Origin: Engraulis encrasicolus | Taxonomy: Eukaryota; Chordata; Actinopteri; Clupeiformes; Engraulidae | Reading direction: 5' to 3' | NCBI RefSeq assembly: GCF_034702125.1 | Contig: NC_085875.1 | Span: 40,934,770 to 40,998,769, forward strand | Length of the DNA: 64,000 nucleotides | Shown here: positions 12,106 to 23,386 of the stretch, one piece after another | Layout of the letters: each line of letters opens with the position of its first letter | Position numbering within the stretch: position 1 is the first letter of the stretch | Position numbers and translations under genes: made by a program | The notes under the pieces: model-generated | What the model saw: only the letters and a program-made list of their open reading frames with translations | Databases searched by the model: none | What the model was told of the DNA's origin: nothing

Positions 12106-12113
12106 CCCTAGAA

Positions 12114-12690
12114 CCAAGGAAATGGAAGAGGCTAAAATATAATAAGGCTTGTAGAGATGACAACTTAGAACATGGATTTTACGCTTTAGCAAAAAAATAA
12201 TTAAAAAAAATCCACATATAACATGTCAAGTGAGAAACTGAAATTAGGGTTTCTTATGGGTTTTTTTTTCCTCAGACCTCATTGAAAAGTGAAAAGGGCG
12301 TTTTTCCTCACCCTTGTTGCCACCAGGGGCCACATCTGAGCGCCCCATTCACTGCGACTGATTCACTTATCCTGGGCCGAACCCTCGTGGACCTTATGCC
12401 TCTGTAATCTCTACTCGTCATCTTTACACTCTTTAACCTTATTTCATTTTCTCTACATCTACTTATTTACCTATCTACTTACTTCCTCTATTCTAGAGTC
12501 TAGTTTCTTTTGTCTTCTTGCTATTCTTTCTTGTTTCTGTCTCTCTTTTCTACGTCCCACTTTTTTTTTTTCTTTCATCCTTAACATTGATGTTTATCCA
12601 TTTTGTGAAGTACTTTGAGCTGCATGTCTTGTACTTGTATGATATTGAGCTATACATCGAAATACAGTTATTATAATTAAAAAGGAAATG
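12114..12690. other. Intergenic DNA between the GPCR gene and the mga 3' end
   Basis: AT-rich and pyrimidine-rich sequence with no open frame or RNA gene that I can support. Confidence 0.5.
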
Positions 12691-12694
12691 CACA

Positions 12695-14513
12695 CAAGTT
12701 CCATACCACACAGCTTTATTAACTGACAACGGCCACTTCTGTTCATGTCAGTCTGTAAGTACAACTGTTTACATATGAACATCTTACAAAAATACTTTGC
12801 AGCTCCTTACAAAAAACAGCACTCCACCATCTTTATTTACACATGAAAGCTTCTCAAGAGTATAAACAAACATTATGTACAATAGATGCATCAGGCTTAT
12901 TCCTACAGTAAACATACGCTCACTGTAAGCAATACACATACAAAAAAACGACGAAATATACATGCTAAATCTCGTAGTATTCCCTGTCAACGAACCATAG
13001 GCAATGTCTTCAGGGATTATTTACACACAGAAACACACTTTGTAGTTTTCAGTGACTGAGGACTGCCAAAAACTAAACCCTTGCATAAGGACTTGGTCCT
13101 GTAGTGACCCTACCAATAGCCAACACTAAATACATGTAGGTGTGCTCATGATCTTTTGGGAATGACTGTAAGTAATAAAGTAAAGGTGTGCACTAAACAA
13201 TGGGAACAAGATCCTTGCAACTCAACTGTGCATTGGTTTGTAAAGTAATCCAACATCTGTACCCTGGTTGGCATCAGAGTAAATGGTATTTTAGACTGTT
13301 TCCAATAAACACAGATCGTTCAAAAAAGGGGGAAAAGATGGATTTCTTGACTTAAGCCTTCTCTTACTTAGGGATAAACTACCCTCCTGGAAGTGGTTAA
13401 AATGATACACGCAAACCTTGTTAGTAGGGGGATAGAGTAACTTTCCAAACTTCTCGCAGCCAACAAACTCAAGGTCCAACAGATGAGCTAGCACAAAATG
13501 TATGACGTTACACCAAAAACCAAACTTTTTAGTATTATTTCAATATTAGAGTTAAAATAGTCGTCAAAACCCCTAACAGGTTTGTTTCCTTACAATCATT
13601 AAAATCCAAATGCGTGAAAATGGAGACCCGACTCTTAACGCTTCACATTTAATCAGATGAACAAAGCGTCCGCAGGAAAGGTCAGCAAACATTATATCCC
13701 ACTACACCCCATTCCACCCCTTGGCCACCGTCACCACACCCCTTCCTAATGTCCCCCGGGACACCCCCTAGCCATTATTAGCACAAGGCTGACAGTAGTG
13801 ATGCACACCCACCCAGAGCCCGTCAGCTTTGACCAGCCCTACATTCATCTACCCACTAGCTTAGCATCCAAAGATATCTCCTTCTCTGTTTACTGTTTAA
13901 CAGCCTCTACTCCAATATGGAGAGTGACCCCACGCCACAGACACACGAAACACAGACAACTGAAAAACAAAAATCAGAACAAAATGAACACAATAGTCAC
14001 CACCTTTGAGGCTTAACTATTTTCGTACAAACTTTTTAACATCTCATCATTCAAGTACTTTTTTTTTTTTTGTATTGCGAAATGTTTTTCCACCGGGAAG
14101 GAAAACAGCCAATGTATTTTTTTTTTTTAATTCCTATGGTTGAAATCGAACCGAAAGAAAAGCAGCAGGTTCAAGTATTTTCTATACCTTTTTCCAAGAT
14201 TCCTTATGCGATGTGTCTGATTTCCTGTACTAGGCCATACGTGGTAGTTCTAAAATCAGGACAAAGACGACATCTTTGGAATAGCATAGAGGCACGTAGA
14301 GGCAAGACTCATTTTTTTAAAAACAAGCCAAACAAACACAGAAACAAAAAACAGTCACAGACATAAATACAAACATTTGAAGTCTCTTCAGTCTTTAACT
14401 CTTAGTTTAAATATATTTATATAGATAGTGTCCGAGTAACAACGAATCCCTGATTGTTTTTGCAACCAAATAACGGAAACAACTAGAAGACGACAGACAG
14501 ACAGACATTAAGT
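12695..14513 (-). other. mga: mga 3' UTR with candidate poly(A) signal
   Basis: This is the region below the mga stop codon. On the minus strand an AATAAA lies at 12715-12720, followed by TG-rich sequence (a plausible downstream element) around 12680-12712. That gives a 3' UTR of about 1.8 kb. Other weaker signals exist higher up, so the true end is uncertain. Confidence 0.5.
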
Positions 14514-15742
14514 CTATGGAGGTGAGCCCGACTCTCGGCCGGCAGGCGTTTGTGGAGTACCCTTCAGTCCCAGCGGGACAAGCTTCGGCATTGGCCTGAA
14601 CGTCGGCATGACTGGCGGTGCTACATGTCCGGTCTTCATCTGCAGCAGAGGTGGAGGGGTCAGGCTCTCCCCATTACCGGCACCTGCCGCTTCGGGCTGT
14701 CCATTGGTGGCCGAGGAAAGGAGAGGTGCGGGTGTGAGAGGAGGGGTGGATCCAGACACAGACGCTGCTGCTGCCTTCATTGGTGTTTCTGTGAACGAAT
14801 GGCCACCAGAGTTGTTAGTCACTGGGGTCCCAGGTGCATCAGTAGTGATAGGCTTGGTCAGGGGAGTGGAGGTGGAGGTGGTAGAGGGGGTGTGGTCGCC
14901 ATCATAGTCCAGGCGGAGCACCAGGGGGCTGGGGGAGCGCTCCTCGTCCAGCCTGGCCGGCCGGTTCCCTAGCACCTCCCCAGGCTCTGGAGGCCGCGTG
15001 TAGCTGGGAGTGCAGGCCTGGGCAGGGCAGTCACTACTCGACTGCTGGTTGAGGAACGCAATCTCATTCAGCAGCGACATTAGTGTGTTGTCATCCTCCT
15101 CTCCTCCTCCTTCTTCTCCTTCACCACCTCCCCCTCTTTCTTCTTGTGTTGCATCCTCCTTTGCTTCTTCACCGCCCTCCTCCTGCTGCTCCCTCTCCTT
15201 CCCACCTCCTTCCCCTTCCTCTTTCCTCTCCTTTCCTTCTGCCCCTTCGTCTCCCTTCTGCTCTTCCGCCTCAACCCCTTCTAGCTCTACTGAGGCTGCC
15301 AGATTAGCAGCAAACTTCCTGACAAAGTCCAGAGGCCCATCTGCCTCCGCCATGTCCTCCAGTGTGTCCATCCCGGGGCTCTCTGGTGCCCCTTGTGGAG
15401 TGCTGGTGGCGGGATCTGAAGACACAGTCACCTCGTTTGCCACGTCGGACGGGACTGTGCCGGGGACCTGGGGCACAGGAGTGTTGGTGACCTGGGATGG
15501 AACTGTGTCGGGGACCCGGGGCGGTAAAGCCCCGCGGAGCCAGTGCGGAAGAGCATTGATGACCTGGGCTTGAACAGCATTGGTCACCCGGGGAAGAACA
15601 TCATTCAGAACCCGGATTTGAGCAGCTTTGGGGAAAACTTTGGGGACCACAGGCGGGGCCTTAGTCGTTGGGTGCAACACTTGGTTCACGGGAGCTACCA
15701 GCGACATGACATTCATTATCTTGGGCAGACCAACATTATTGC
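14514..15742 (-). CDS. mga: mga coding exon 25: C-terminus and stop
   Basis: This encodes residues about 2807-3215. LPKIMNVMSLVAPV matches MPRIVNVTSLA of human. A block of VTNAV/PRV-type degenerate repeats follows, then a Glu/Lys/Gly-rich acidic tract. NTLMSLLNEIAFLNQQ matches TLTSLLNEIAFLNQQ, and FRPMPKLVPLGLKG matches WRPMPKLAPLGLKV. The stop is at 14514-14516. The acceptor is ccttcag above 15742. Confidence 0.95.
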
Positions 15743-16003
15743 CTGAAGGGACAAAAAACACACACACAGGGGAATACATTATGTAAGGAACTGACAAAAC
15801 TCTGACATACTGCAATTCCATTGAGTGTAATATTTCTTTGAATACTGTTAAATGTTGACTCTTGTTGCATACAGACATTCTTAATTTCATGAAAAAATAT
15901 TATAATGAAAACGTCAAAAAATTCTATTTTCTTTAATAATAGCAATACATTTAAGGCATTTTTGGTCACAGGATATGTTCAGGGTAAAGCTTGAGCTAGT
16001 AAC

Positions 16004-16126
16004 CTGCTGCTTTGGCCTCTTTAGGAGGTTGGACAGAGCCTTGAGTTTCAGGCTTGCGGAGTTGGGAACCAGCCACCTGAACCACCTGCTGCCCTGCAGG
16101 AACTCGAATGGTAACAGCAGCAACAC
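16004..16126 (-). CDS. mga: mga coding exon 24
   Basis: A 123-nt exon encoding VAAVTIRVPAGQQVVQVAGS then QLRKPETQGSVQPP. The acceptor is ccctcag. The donor G|gttact has a relatively weak gttact but fits the phase of the last exon. Confidence 0.85.
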
Positions 16127-16209
16127 CTGAGGGATGCACAGAAACACATGTACAGAAACGAATGATTCATTAAAAGAACAGTCCACCTCATTTCAGGAAA
16201 TTGCTAATA

Positions 16210-16467
16210 CAGCTCCAGGCGACTTTATTAGAATAGCATGAAAAAGTTGATTTATTTCCATAATTCCATCAATAATGTTAAACTGTAATGGATTATAGAT
16301 TCATGGCCCAGTTTTTTAACTATTCCAATCATTAAATTGTTCATTTTTTCATATTTTGGTCTTCCAGCTCAAAAAAAACATGATTTGGGGAATTTACATC
16401 ATTATTGATGGAATTATGGAAATAAATCAACTTTTTCATGCTATTCTAATAAAGTGGCCTGGAGCTG
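16210..16467. mobile_element. Palindromic Tc1/mariner-type MITE
   Basis: A 258-bp element in mga intron 24 (between exons 24 and 23). Both ends begin with CAGCTCCAGGC; the arms are about 70 bp and read as a long hairpin. It is flanked by TA on both sides (16208-16209, 16468-16469). A 5'-truncated copy of the same repeat lies at about 32290-32511. Confidence 0.8.
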
Positions 16468-17216
16468 TATGTAGTTGAGGCCTGGTAAAATGTGACAATG
16501 AATGGAAGTTTTGCCGTATGTGTTTACTTGGCCTGATTTAACAATATACCCAAATTAACCCATTGATGCTGGATGTTGTGTTGCGCTACATTGGCCCTGG
16601 CGCCTGGAGCTGCATGATGCAACATTCAGGCTCATTGAGACAATTTTATTAAAAATCTCGGCATGTTAGAGATGAATGAACACAGTCCAATGCAAGTTGA
16701 GGGTCTTAGTGTTTAAATGTAACTTACTGTATGTTTTTATGTGCTTCAGACGCTAAGGTATTTAGGTTTTTATAGGCTGAGGGCAACTTCTCTTATAACG
16801 GGCTTAGGCATTCAGCAGCCTTTTTTGCAGGTGCTTTAGGCATGGGTTAAGCGAGCGTGTAACGAGGGTGAAAGTAACAGTTAATGGACCAGGTAGATGA
16901 GCCTATGGCTGGATCAAAATATTGCCTTTTTGAAAGATGCAAACTTTTCCGCTACCACTCCTTGGGCAGTAGGTTTCGTAGGAGCGTTTTGGCCCATTTT
17001 CTGAAATGGTGCATCTAGCCATCTTTATTAATACCACACCATACTAGTATCCTACCTCCACATTTTGCAGTCTGAGTGAAGCTCTGCATCCATTATGCAT
17101 CCAGGTATGGGCTCATCCACCTTGTCCATCAAGAGTCACTTTTCACTGTTCATAACACCTTTGAGACAGATATTCAGATATTTCTTGACCCAGTCTTGAC
17201 TTAAGTTTCTTGTTAA

Positions 17217-18179
17217 CACATTGAATACCAGCCGTTTTTTGGAATTTTAGCTGTAGACTCCCAGTCAAGATCATCATTTTTTGTCATTTATTGAACTGCC
17301 ACCGAATATTTTGTCTTTAACTTACAGACACATGTCAGGGCTTGTTCAGAAAGCCCGAAATCTCAGCTATCTGTATGTTTTTACAGTTTGTTCCTGGCAT
17401 ATTCCATTCCGAAGTTATTCAGCTCTAAGCGATCATTGGTTTAGGCAGAAATAACATTGAAACGGAGAAAAAGGTTTTTTTTGTCACGGGTGCGCTCTTT
17501 GACTCTCCGAGTTTAAATTGCGAGTCTAAATGCATTTTCACGCCCGAAGAACAACTCCAGTAGCTTCCAAGTAAACTATTTTGATGCAAAAATCACCCGG
17601 TCAGGCTATTGTTCAGAGCCACATCATCTGAAATGCTAGCTACCTAATGTCACTTGACTGGCAGTTTTGGTTCTGTAGATAAAAGTAGACGTGCCAAAGT
17701 ACTCACCAAAATTAGCTTACTTCCTGCTGTGTTGCATGCTGTTTTTCATTAAAACCTTTCATTTGACAACTATCTTGATGACAGCTAAACTCCTTATCCT
17801 TCCATCATATGTTTAGGAAGGCTAGCTAGCAAGGCACTGATAGGACATGTTTTGATTCTCTAGGAAGTAAATTGAGACGTGACACGACGTGACGTGATCA
17901 GGAAGTGTTTTAATTCGCTATAATAAAACTCAAATACTGTGTCTAATAAAATTACACAGATGATGAAATATCCAGATCCTGATTTTGTAGGGGTTTTGAC
18001 TTTGTAAGTGTTTTCATGATCTATATCAGTTCTGTTCATCACATTATTACGAAAATCACAGAGAATGTGCATTAGAATGTGTAGATTCAGAGTCCATTAA
18101 AAAAAAAACGTAATTTTACGTTTTGGGAGCCAACATGGGAGGCAAAAACGTATTTTTACGTGACTTGGGAGTCAATGTG
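17217..18179. mobile_element. piggyBac-like nonautonomous element, copy A
   Basis: A 963-bp element bounded by TTAA at 17213-17216 and 18180-18183, with inverted ends cacattga/tcaatgtg. It has no transposase frame. A second copy in the opposite orientation lies at 50906-51846. TTAA duplication is the signature of piggyBac transposition. Confidence 0.8.
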
Positions 18180-18768
18180 TTAAGTGATTGTCGTGTCAGC
18201 CTTTTTGACCTTGGCCATGTACAGTATGTCTCTGAGTGCTGGATACATTGTTCCTCAGGACACTTAATGTAGGTTGTTAGTTCTGCAATATGAGAGCCAC
18301 ATCTCTCTGGAAGCCTTCAACATTGTTTATTGACTTTTCAGAGTTTGTTAGATCTATCAACAAACAAAGTTGGCTATTAATTATACACACATGATTATGT
18401 ACACTTAAGATTAAGTGAAATGTCTGGACACTTGCACCCATTTGGCTTTTTTTATTCTTATTCCAAGTGAACGTTTTCAAGGTATTCCATTCTTCATCAG
18501 ACTGATGTTGAGCATCCTCTGCCCAGCCCTTTTGCCATGCAACTGCAGTTTGGATGTGAGCATCACTATGTCCCCACAGTCCATCATTTATATTTATAAC
18601 TATATAAATGTAACTATATTCATAACACAATATAAAGTACATAGAATAAAAGTTAAGATTCTTTTCAATGCGTTGCCCATAAAATGTTGCCTATGCACAA
18701 AGCACTACACAAATACGAGCCCCAAATAAATAGATAGCGACGTCATGAGATGGCTACTAAGTCCTTAC

Positions 18769-18987
18769 CTGGCGTCATCGACTTGTGTGTGGTCAAGGTG
18801 GAGAGAGGGACGATGGGCACAGGGACTAGCGTTCCAACAGGTTTGACTAGTGTTCCTACAGGTTTGTCCAACGAGACAATCTTCTGACCTTGCAGCATGG
18901 GGCTTATGATGGAGAAGACCTGCGTGTTCAGCCGCAATGGAGTGGGAGTCGGAGTGGTGGTGACTTTAGGGGGAGTCGGCTCCGGCA
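18769..18987 (-). CDS. mga: mga coding exon 23
   Basis: This encodes residues about 2693-2765: VPEPTPPKVTTTPTPTPLRL, then LNTQVFSIISPMLQG, then a KPVGTLVKPVGTLVPVP duplication. The acceptor is gtctag and the donor G|gtaagg. Both phases fit. Confidence 0.87.
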
Positions 18988-19102
18988 CTAGACAGATAAT
19001 AAACCAAAACAGCAGAGAATGTTAGAGAGAAGAGACAGCCACTCACATCCAAATCACAATATCCTTAATTACCTGCCTCTTGGGGTTGGGCCTGGTATTG
19101 CA

Positions 19103-19103
<1 letters not shown>

Positions 19104-19183
<80 letters not shown>
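19104..19183. repeat. (TG)n microsatellite
   Basis: An 80-bp dinucleotide tract in the mga intron upstream of exon 23. The long Cys-Val and His-Thr open frames across it are spurious. Confidence 0.95.
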
Positions 19184-19184
<1 letters not shown>

Positions 19185-19507
19185 TGTTTTTCCGCCCACA
19201 GTGTTTGTGTCTTGCCTGCAGGGGGAGCCAAAAACATGTGCATCATCTAACCTTAGCGTTTATACTAAGTTTATTTAATTGCTACACCTAATTGTTAAAG
19301 ACAAAAATACAACTTCTGTTTCCCCTCATTTCTACTGGACTTTTCCCAATGTATTCCCTATGATGGGATGGATTCAGAATATTTAACGGGAAAAAAATAC
19401 ATAAATAAAAATGGTCCACTGTGATCTGTTTGGAGCTAATGAAGATGTGCTACGGACATCACAACCAGGACTCCTGTGGTCTCCAATTGCAATTCTCTGT
19501 GGGCCAA

Positions 19508-19645
19508 ATTATGTAAAGCATCCAAGTAATGACCCACACACACTGCTAAAAATGCTATTGAAATATTCAGATATAGTCTATAACTGAATCTTTCAATAGC
19601 ATTTTTAGCAGTATGCGTGGGTCATTACTTGGATGCTTTACATAA
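19508..19645. mobile_element. Long hairpin, probably a palindromic MITE
   Basis: The left arm (starting attatgtaaagcatccaag) is repeated as its reverse complement at the right end, with about 60 bp per arm and a short AT-rich loop near 19565-19590. The arms match almost perfectly, suggesting a recent insertion. A hairpin RNA precursor is a less likely alternative. Confidence 0.65.
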
Positions 19646-19718
19646 TCTATAATAGATGACTGACTGTAGCTGAAAGCTCCTCAATCAGTTAACTAATCAG
19701 AAACCATCAAGTACTCAC

Positions 19719-20330
19719 CTTTGGCTTTTTTACTGAGGATATTGGGCATCACTCTCATCCGCTTCTCAGGCGGTGGCACTGCTGTAGGATTCCGCTGGGT
19801 TTGGGCAGGCCTATATGTCCGCAGGGGTGGACGACTGGCCCGGGACTCAGCATTCACAGGCTCTGTTGCTGTGGCAACAAGTGGGGTGCGGGTAGCGGCC
19901 ATAGGGGAGTGGGCGCGGACGGGGGAGAGTGTACGAGGGGAGGATGGGGAACATGAACGCACAGGGGAGCGTGTTTGAGTCAGGCGGCCAGGGGAGTCTG
20001 TATGGACGGGGGAGGGTGACCGACTGGGGACTGGGGAATGTGACCGACTGGCTGGAGAGCTTGAACGGCTGGAGAAAGCGGAGGACGTACGACTGGAGGC
20101 AGAGGAGAGTATAGGAGTGACCACTGAAGGGGAGCGTGCACGAGTGGGGATTGGGGTGCGTATAGTAGCGGCAGCTGGTGGGGGGGTGTCACGGTTGGAG
20201 ACAGGTGGCCGGACCGTCAGCTTCTCCGCCAGCTCGGTGAAGAGCTGCTTCCTCTTCCTCTGCTGCTCCACCTTTTTCTGCCGGCTGCTGATGTCGTGCA
20301 GCTTCTCCAGAATCACTTCCGGAGACTTCC
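19719..20330 (-). CDS. mga: mga coding exon 22: SP-repeat region
   Basis: This encodes residues about 2489-2692. SPEVILEKLHDISSRQKKVE continues the helical region (human TEEVVLKKLEYIYAKQQALE). A long Ser-Pro/Arg array follows (RSPSPVHTDSP and similar), then RVMPNILSKKAK. The SP sites look like proline-directed kinase targets. The acceptor is ccatag and the donor G|gtgagt. The bases around the acceptor are the first unit of a degenerate 79-bp tandem repeat. Confidence 0.93.
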
Positions 20331-20810
20331 CTATGGATCAGCCACAGTACACACATTATAGAGTGCATCATGTTTAGAATCAAATATGGAACCATGTTCT
20401 GAGACTTCCCCATGGATCAGTCACAGTACACATATTTCGATTATTGTTTACACCCCTACTATAATAATATAGCATCAATCCTACGACCGACGATCTAATT
20501 GAATCGTATCGTTGGGCATTCTTATGTATCGAAAATAATCGAATCGCTGGCACCTGTTCAATACCCTTGCTCCATAACATAATAGAAGTAGAATAGTAAT
20601 TGGAAGAAATCGCATCGAATCGTATTGTATCGTGGGGAATTCTTAAGTATCCAAAATAATCGAATCCCTGCTTTAAGAAATCGATTTCATATCGAATCGT
20701 CATGGAGGCTGTGATTTACACCCTTACATTACAGTATGTCATGTTTAGAATCACATTTATGGAACCCTGTTCTGAGACTTCCCAGTGGATCAACACACAT
20801 TGCACCACCG
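20322..20810. repeat. Degenerate 79-bp tandem repeat overlapping the mga exon 22 acceptor
   Basis: The unit gagacttccctatggatcag... begins at 20322, inside exon 22, and recurs at 20401 and about 20774. Copy 2 is split by a roughly 290-bp AT/CG-rich insertion (about 20441-20728) rich in atcgaatcg motifs. Only the first copy keeps the AG acceptor; the others read atgg and actgg there. Confidence 0.7.
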
Positions 20811-21316
20811 CACTTGACACAAAGCTTTTAAACAGAGCAACTTGAAGATATATTTATCACATAAATATCACAATTGCCAAGATATTTTCTCCCCATTTCC
20901 CAGTTCTGAAGTTTAATGAAGAAAGTAAAAGTTTTCCTTCGATATCTCTGAGAGAACTCGCATCACACTTTCTACTACACGCCAGCAATGGAACCGACAG
21001 AATATTTTGCCACAGGGTATTGGATTCATTCTCTGCAGCATGTAGGATTAGGTGCCTTGCTCAAAGGAGGGAGTAGGAGACCACTCTCACTTTCAACTTG
21101 AAGGCCAACATGTCACCCACAAAGCCCACCCACCACATTATGATGGTGACCGTGTTCTAATGGTAACGGTAGCGCCATTATAACGCTAATGTCATAATGA
21201 CATTATTAACCATTGCTCAGAGAAGTAACAACATTAGTAATATTGATTTTAACACTGTTATTCCCATGGCTAACTATATATGACCGACGGTGTTGTTCTC
21301 AACATCTGGGGTGTAC

Positions 21317-21428
21317 CTGAAGCCTTTGCAATCCGAGAAACGTATTCCTTTTGCTTTTTTTCCAGTGCTTCCTTTTCAATTTGCAGGGAACGCTCTTGAC
21401 CTTCCAGTTGCCGAATCGCTTTTGTGGC
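21317..21428 (-). CDS. mga: mga coding exon 21: helix 2 and leucine zipper
   Basis: This encodes residues about 2452-2488: ATKAIRQLEGQERSLQIEKE and on to KKQKEYVSRIAKAS, a helix 2/zipper that should pair with MAX. The spacing of L, I and V residues is compatible with a short coiled coil. The acceptor is ctcacag and the donor G|gtacac is weaker than the others. Confidence 0.94.
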
Positions 21429-21550
21429 CTGTGAGGAGGGAACAAAGTTGATCACGATCAATTATGTAACCCACTGACATTTGCTTACATGGAATTCCAT
21501 TTCAACCATGTACATCACATGAAGGGGTTACATCAAAAGAATGTTCTCAC

Positions 21551-21698
21551 CTCTAAGATAATGCGAACTCTTGCGGCTTTGGGGTCATCGATATTCAGTA
21601 ACAAATGCAGTTTTGCAAAAGAATCCCTCATAGCATTGCGTCGCATTCTCTCATTGTAACAATGCGTCACCGAACCCATTCCAGTCCTTCCAGTCCCT
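21551..21698 (-). CDS. mga: mga coding exon 20: bHLH basic region and helix 1
   Basis: This encodes residues about 2402-2451. THCYNERMRRNAMRDSFAKL carries the E-box-contact pattern H-x3-E-x3-R of MYC/MAX-network proteins (human HTANERRRRGEMRDLFEKL). The helix 1/loop segment continues to RIILE. The acceptor is catcag and the donor GAG|gtgaga leaves phase 0. Confidence 0.96.
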
Positions 21699-22134
21699 CT
21701 GATGACAAAAGCAACATTAACAAAGTGATTCTTACGATTAAAAACATGCATAGCGGTGTAGCTGAAATACAATTTTAAAACATTAAACATTTCAAACAGA
21801 CCTATTTTAATAATAGCAGTATAGATAAAAATATGCATTTAAATATATCAGCCAAGCATTCTGTTAATTTTGCTTGTCTGATTGACCTAGACAAAACACG
21901 GTACAGGTAGACATTTTTGGAATATGACAAAATATGGAAGACTGATTTACAGGATGGTTAAGGCGCACCGAGTTCATACTGGAAAACAAACAAATTACAT
22001 TTACATACCAAATTGCAGGATTCTTTTTAAATCACAAGATGATTCTGCACTACTTCTGTGTTGACAAGTAAATTAATTCAAATCAAATCCATCCACAGTG
22101 CTGGATATGCATTGATTTACAGAGCTGCACTCAC

Positions 22135-22232
22135 CTGTTCTGCTTATGCATTTGCCTAAAAGACGCAGCTGAATCATCGACCGTTTCAATATCAACACTA
22201 TCGTCATCACTCAATTCAGTATCCCCTGAATC
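22135..22232 (-). CDS. mga: mga coding exon 19
   Basis: This 98-nt exon encodes DSGDTELSDDDSVDIETVDD then SFRQMHKQN. The SVDIETVDD part matches HVDIETVEE in human MGA, just ahead of the bHLH. The acceptor is tatcag and the donor AG|gtgagt leaves two bases. Confidence 0.93.
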
Positions 22233-22345
22233 CTGATACAAGAGAATTGAAAAACATGTGAATACCACCATATTTTGACAAGTACTGTGCTTGTTATACA
22301 AATCTTAATTGGTTTAATTCAAATACATATCCAAAGTTGACTTAC

Positions 22346-22878
22346 ACTGATCACGTTAATGGACTCAACATCTGAGTCCGAGTCCGAATCATCGGACAGG
22401 ACAACCAAGTCTCCCACGATCTCCACGTCAGAGCTGATCTCTCCTGCCTCGATCACTGCGCTCTTCTTCGACACAATCACACACTCATCATCATCCTCAT
22501 CATCATTATCATCACCATCATCATCATCATCACCGCCGATCTCAACCTCACAGATGTCTGGGCTCATCGGAGTCACATCCAGTGAACTATCTACGATCGA
22601 AATCTCACCACCAGCTGTGGAGGACTGATGGGCATTTCCTTCCGCGGTTTTATCTTCGGGAGGGGCGTCTTTTGAAGGGCTGGATGGACTGGAGAGATAA
22701 GAGTCTTCATCCGAAAACTCTGCATCACTGCTGCTTGGTTCTTCATCCTGCATAGAAGTAGCTTTGGGAGTGTCCGATGCATCCGTAACCGCTGACTTTT
22801 CATCAACCTCTGATGAAGCAGACACCACAGATGGTGATGGTTTACTCAGCACCTCAAGTTCCTTGGCAGCAGATGCTC
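22346..22878 (-). CDS. mga: mga coding exon 18: acidic region
   Basis: This encodes residues about 2192-2369. It is Ser/Asp/Glu-rich, with an Asp-dominated tract (CAT/TCA repeats, about 22480-22540), followed by DECVIVSKKSAVIEAGEISS and VEIVGDLVVLSDDSDSDSD. It corresponds to the acidic stretch before the bHLH in human MGA. The acceptor is ttccag and the donor AGT|gtaagt leaves phase 0. Confidence 0.93.
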
Positions 22879-22982
22879 CTGGAAAACAAAACGTTTTGGG
22901 TTTGTTAACATGCAGCATCATTGGAGAGAGGCCTGTCAGACATAGGTGATTCAGAGATTCTACTGTATGTATATTAGGCCAA

Positions 22983-23312
22983 GGGTCGTCAAACTTATTT
23001 TGGTTCAGGGGCCACATACTGTCAATTTGATCTCAAGTGGGCCGGACTAGTAACATAATTCTGCTGCGGAATCACATTGCTAGTCAATCACCTTGAGGGG
23101 GTAGGGCTGTATCAGCAACCGACTGTAAATGGCGAGCAAAAAAAAGGCAGATTTGTATTGAAAACATGAAATCACAGGCACCTGCAGCACCTTTTTAATG
23201 GGCTATAGATTTTCTTTTCTTTTTCTTAATTATTTTCTCTACAAGTCTGAGGCCGGATTCAAACATCTGGCAGGCCACATCTGGCCCCCAGGCATTATGT
23301 TTGACACCCCAA
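22983..23312. mobile_element. hAT-like MITE
   Basis: The left end (ggtcgtcaaacttattt... caggggccacat) and the right end (ggccacatctggcccccagg ... tttgacacccc) are imperfect inverted repeats of the type found in many vertebrate hAT MITEs. I see no clear target duplication. Confidence 0.5.
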
Positions 23313-23386
23313 GTCTAGTCCAAGAACGGTAGATCATTCCCAAACTTTACCATGACACGGCCCCCATATACCAGTATATTCCAGAC

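Noticed and set aside
15010..15573. 187-aa plus-strand Ser/Pro-rich frame
   Set aside because: Antisense to the Glu/Lys-rich tract of mga exon 25.
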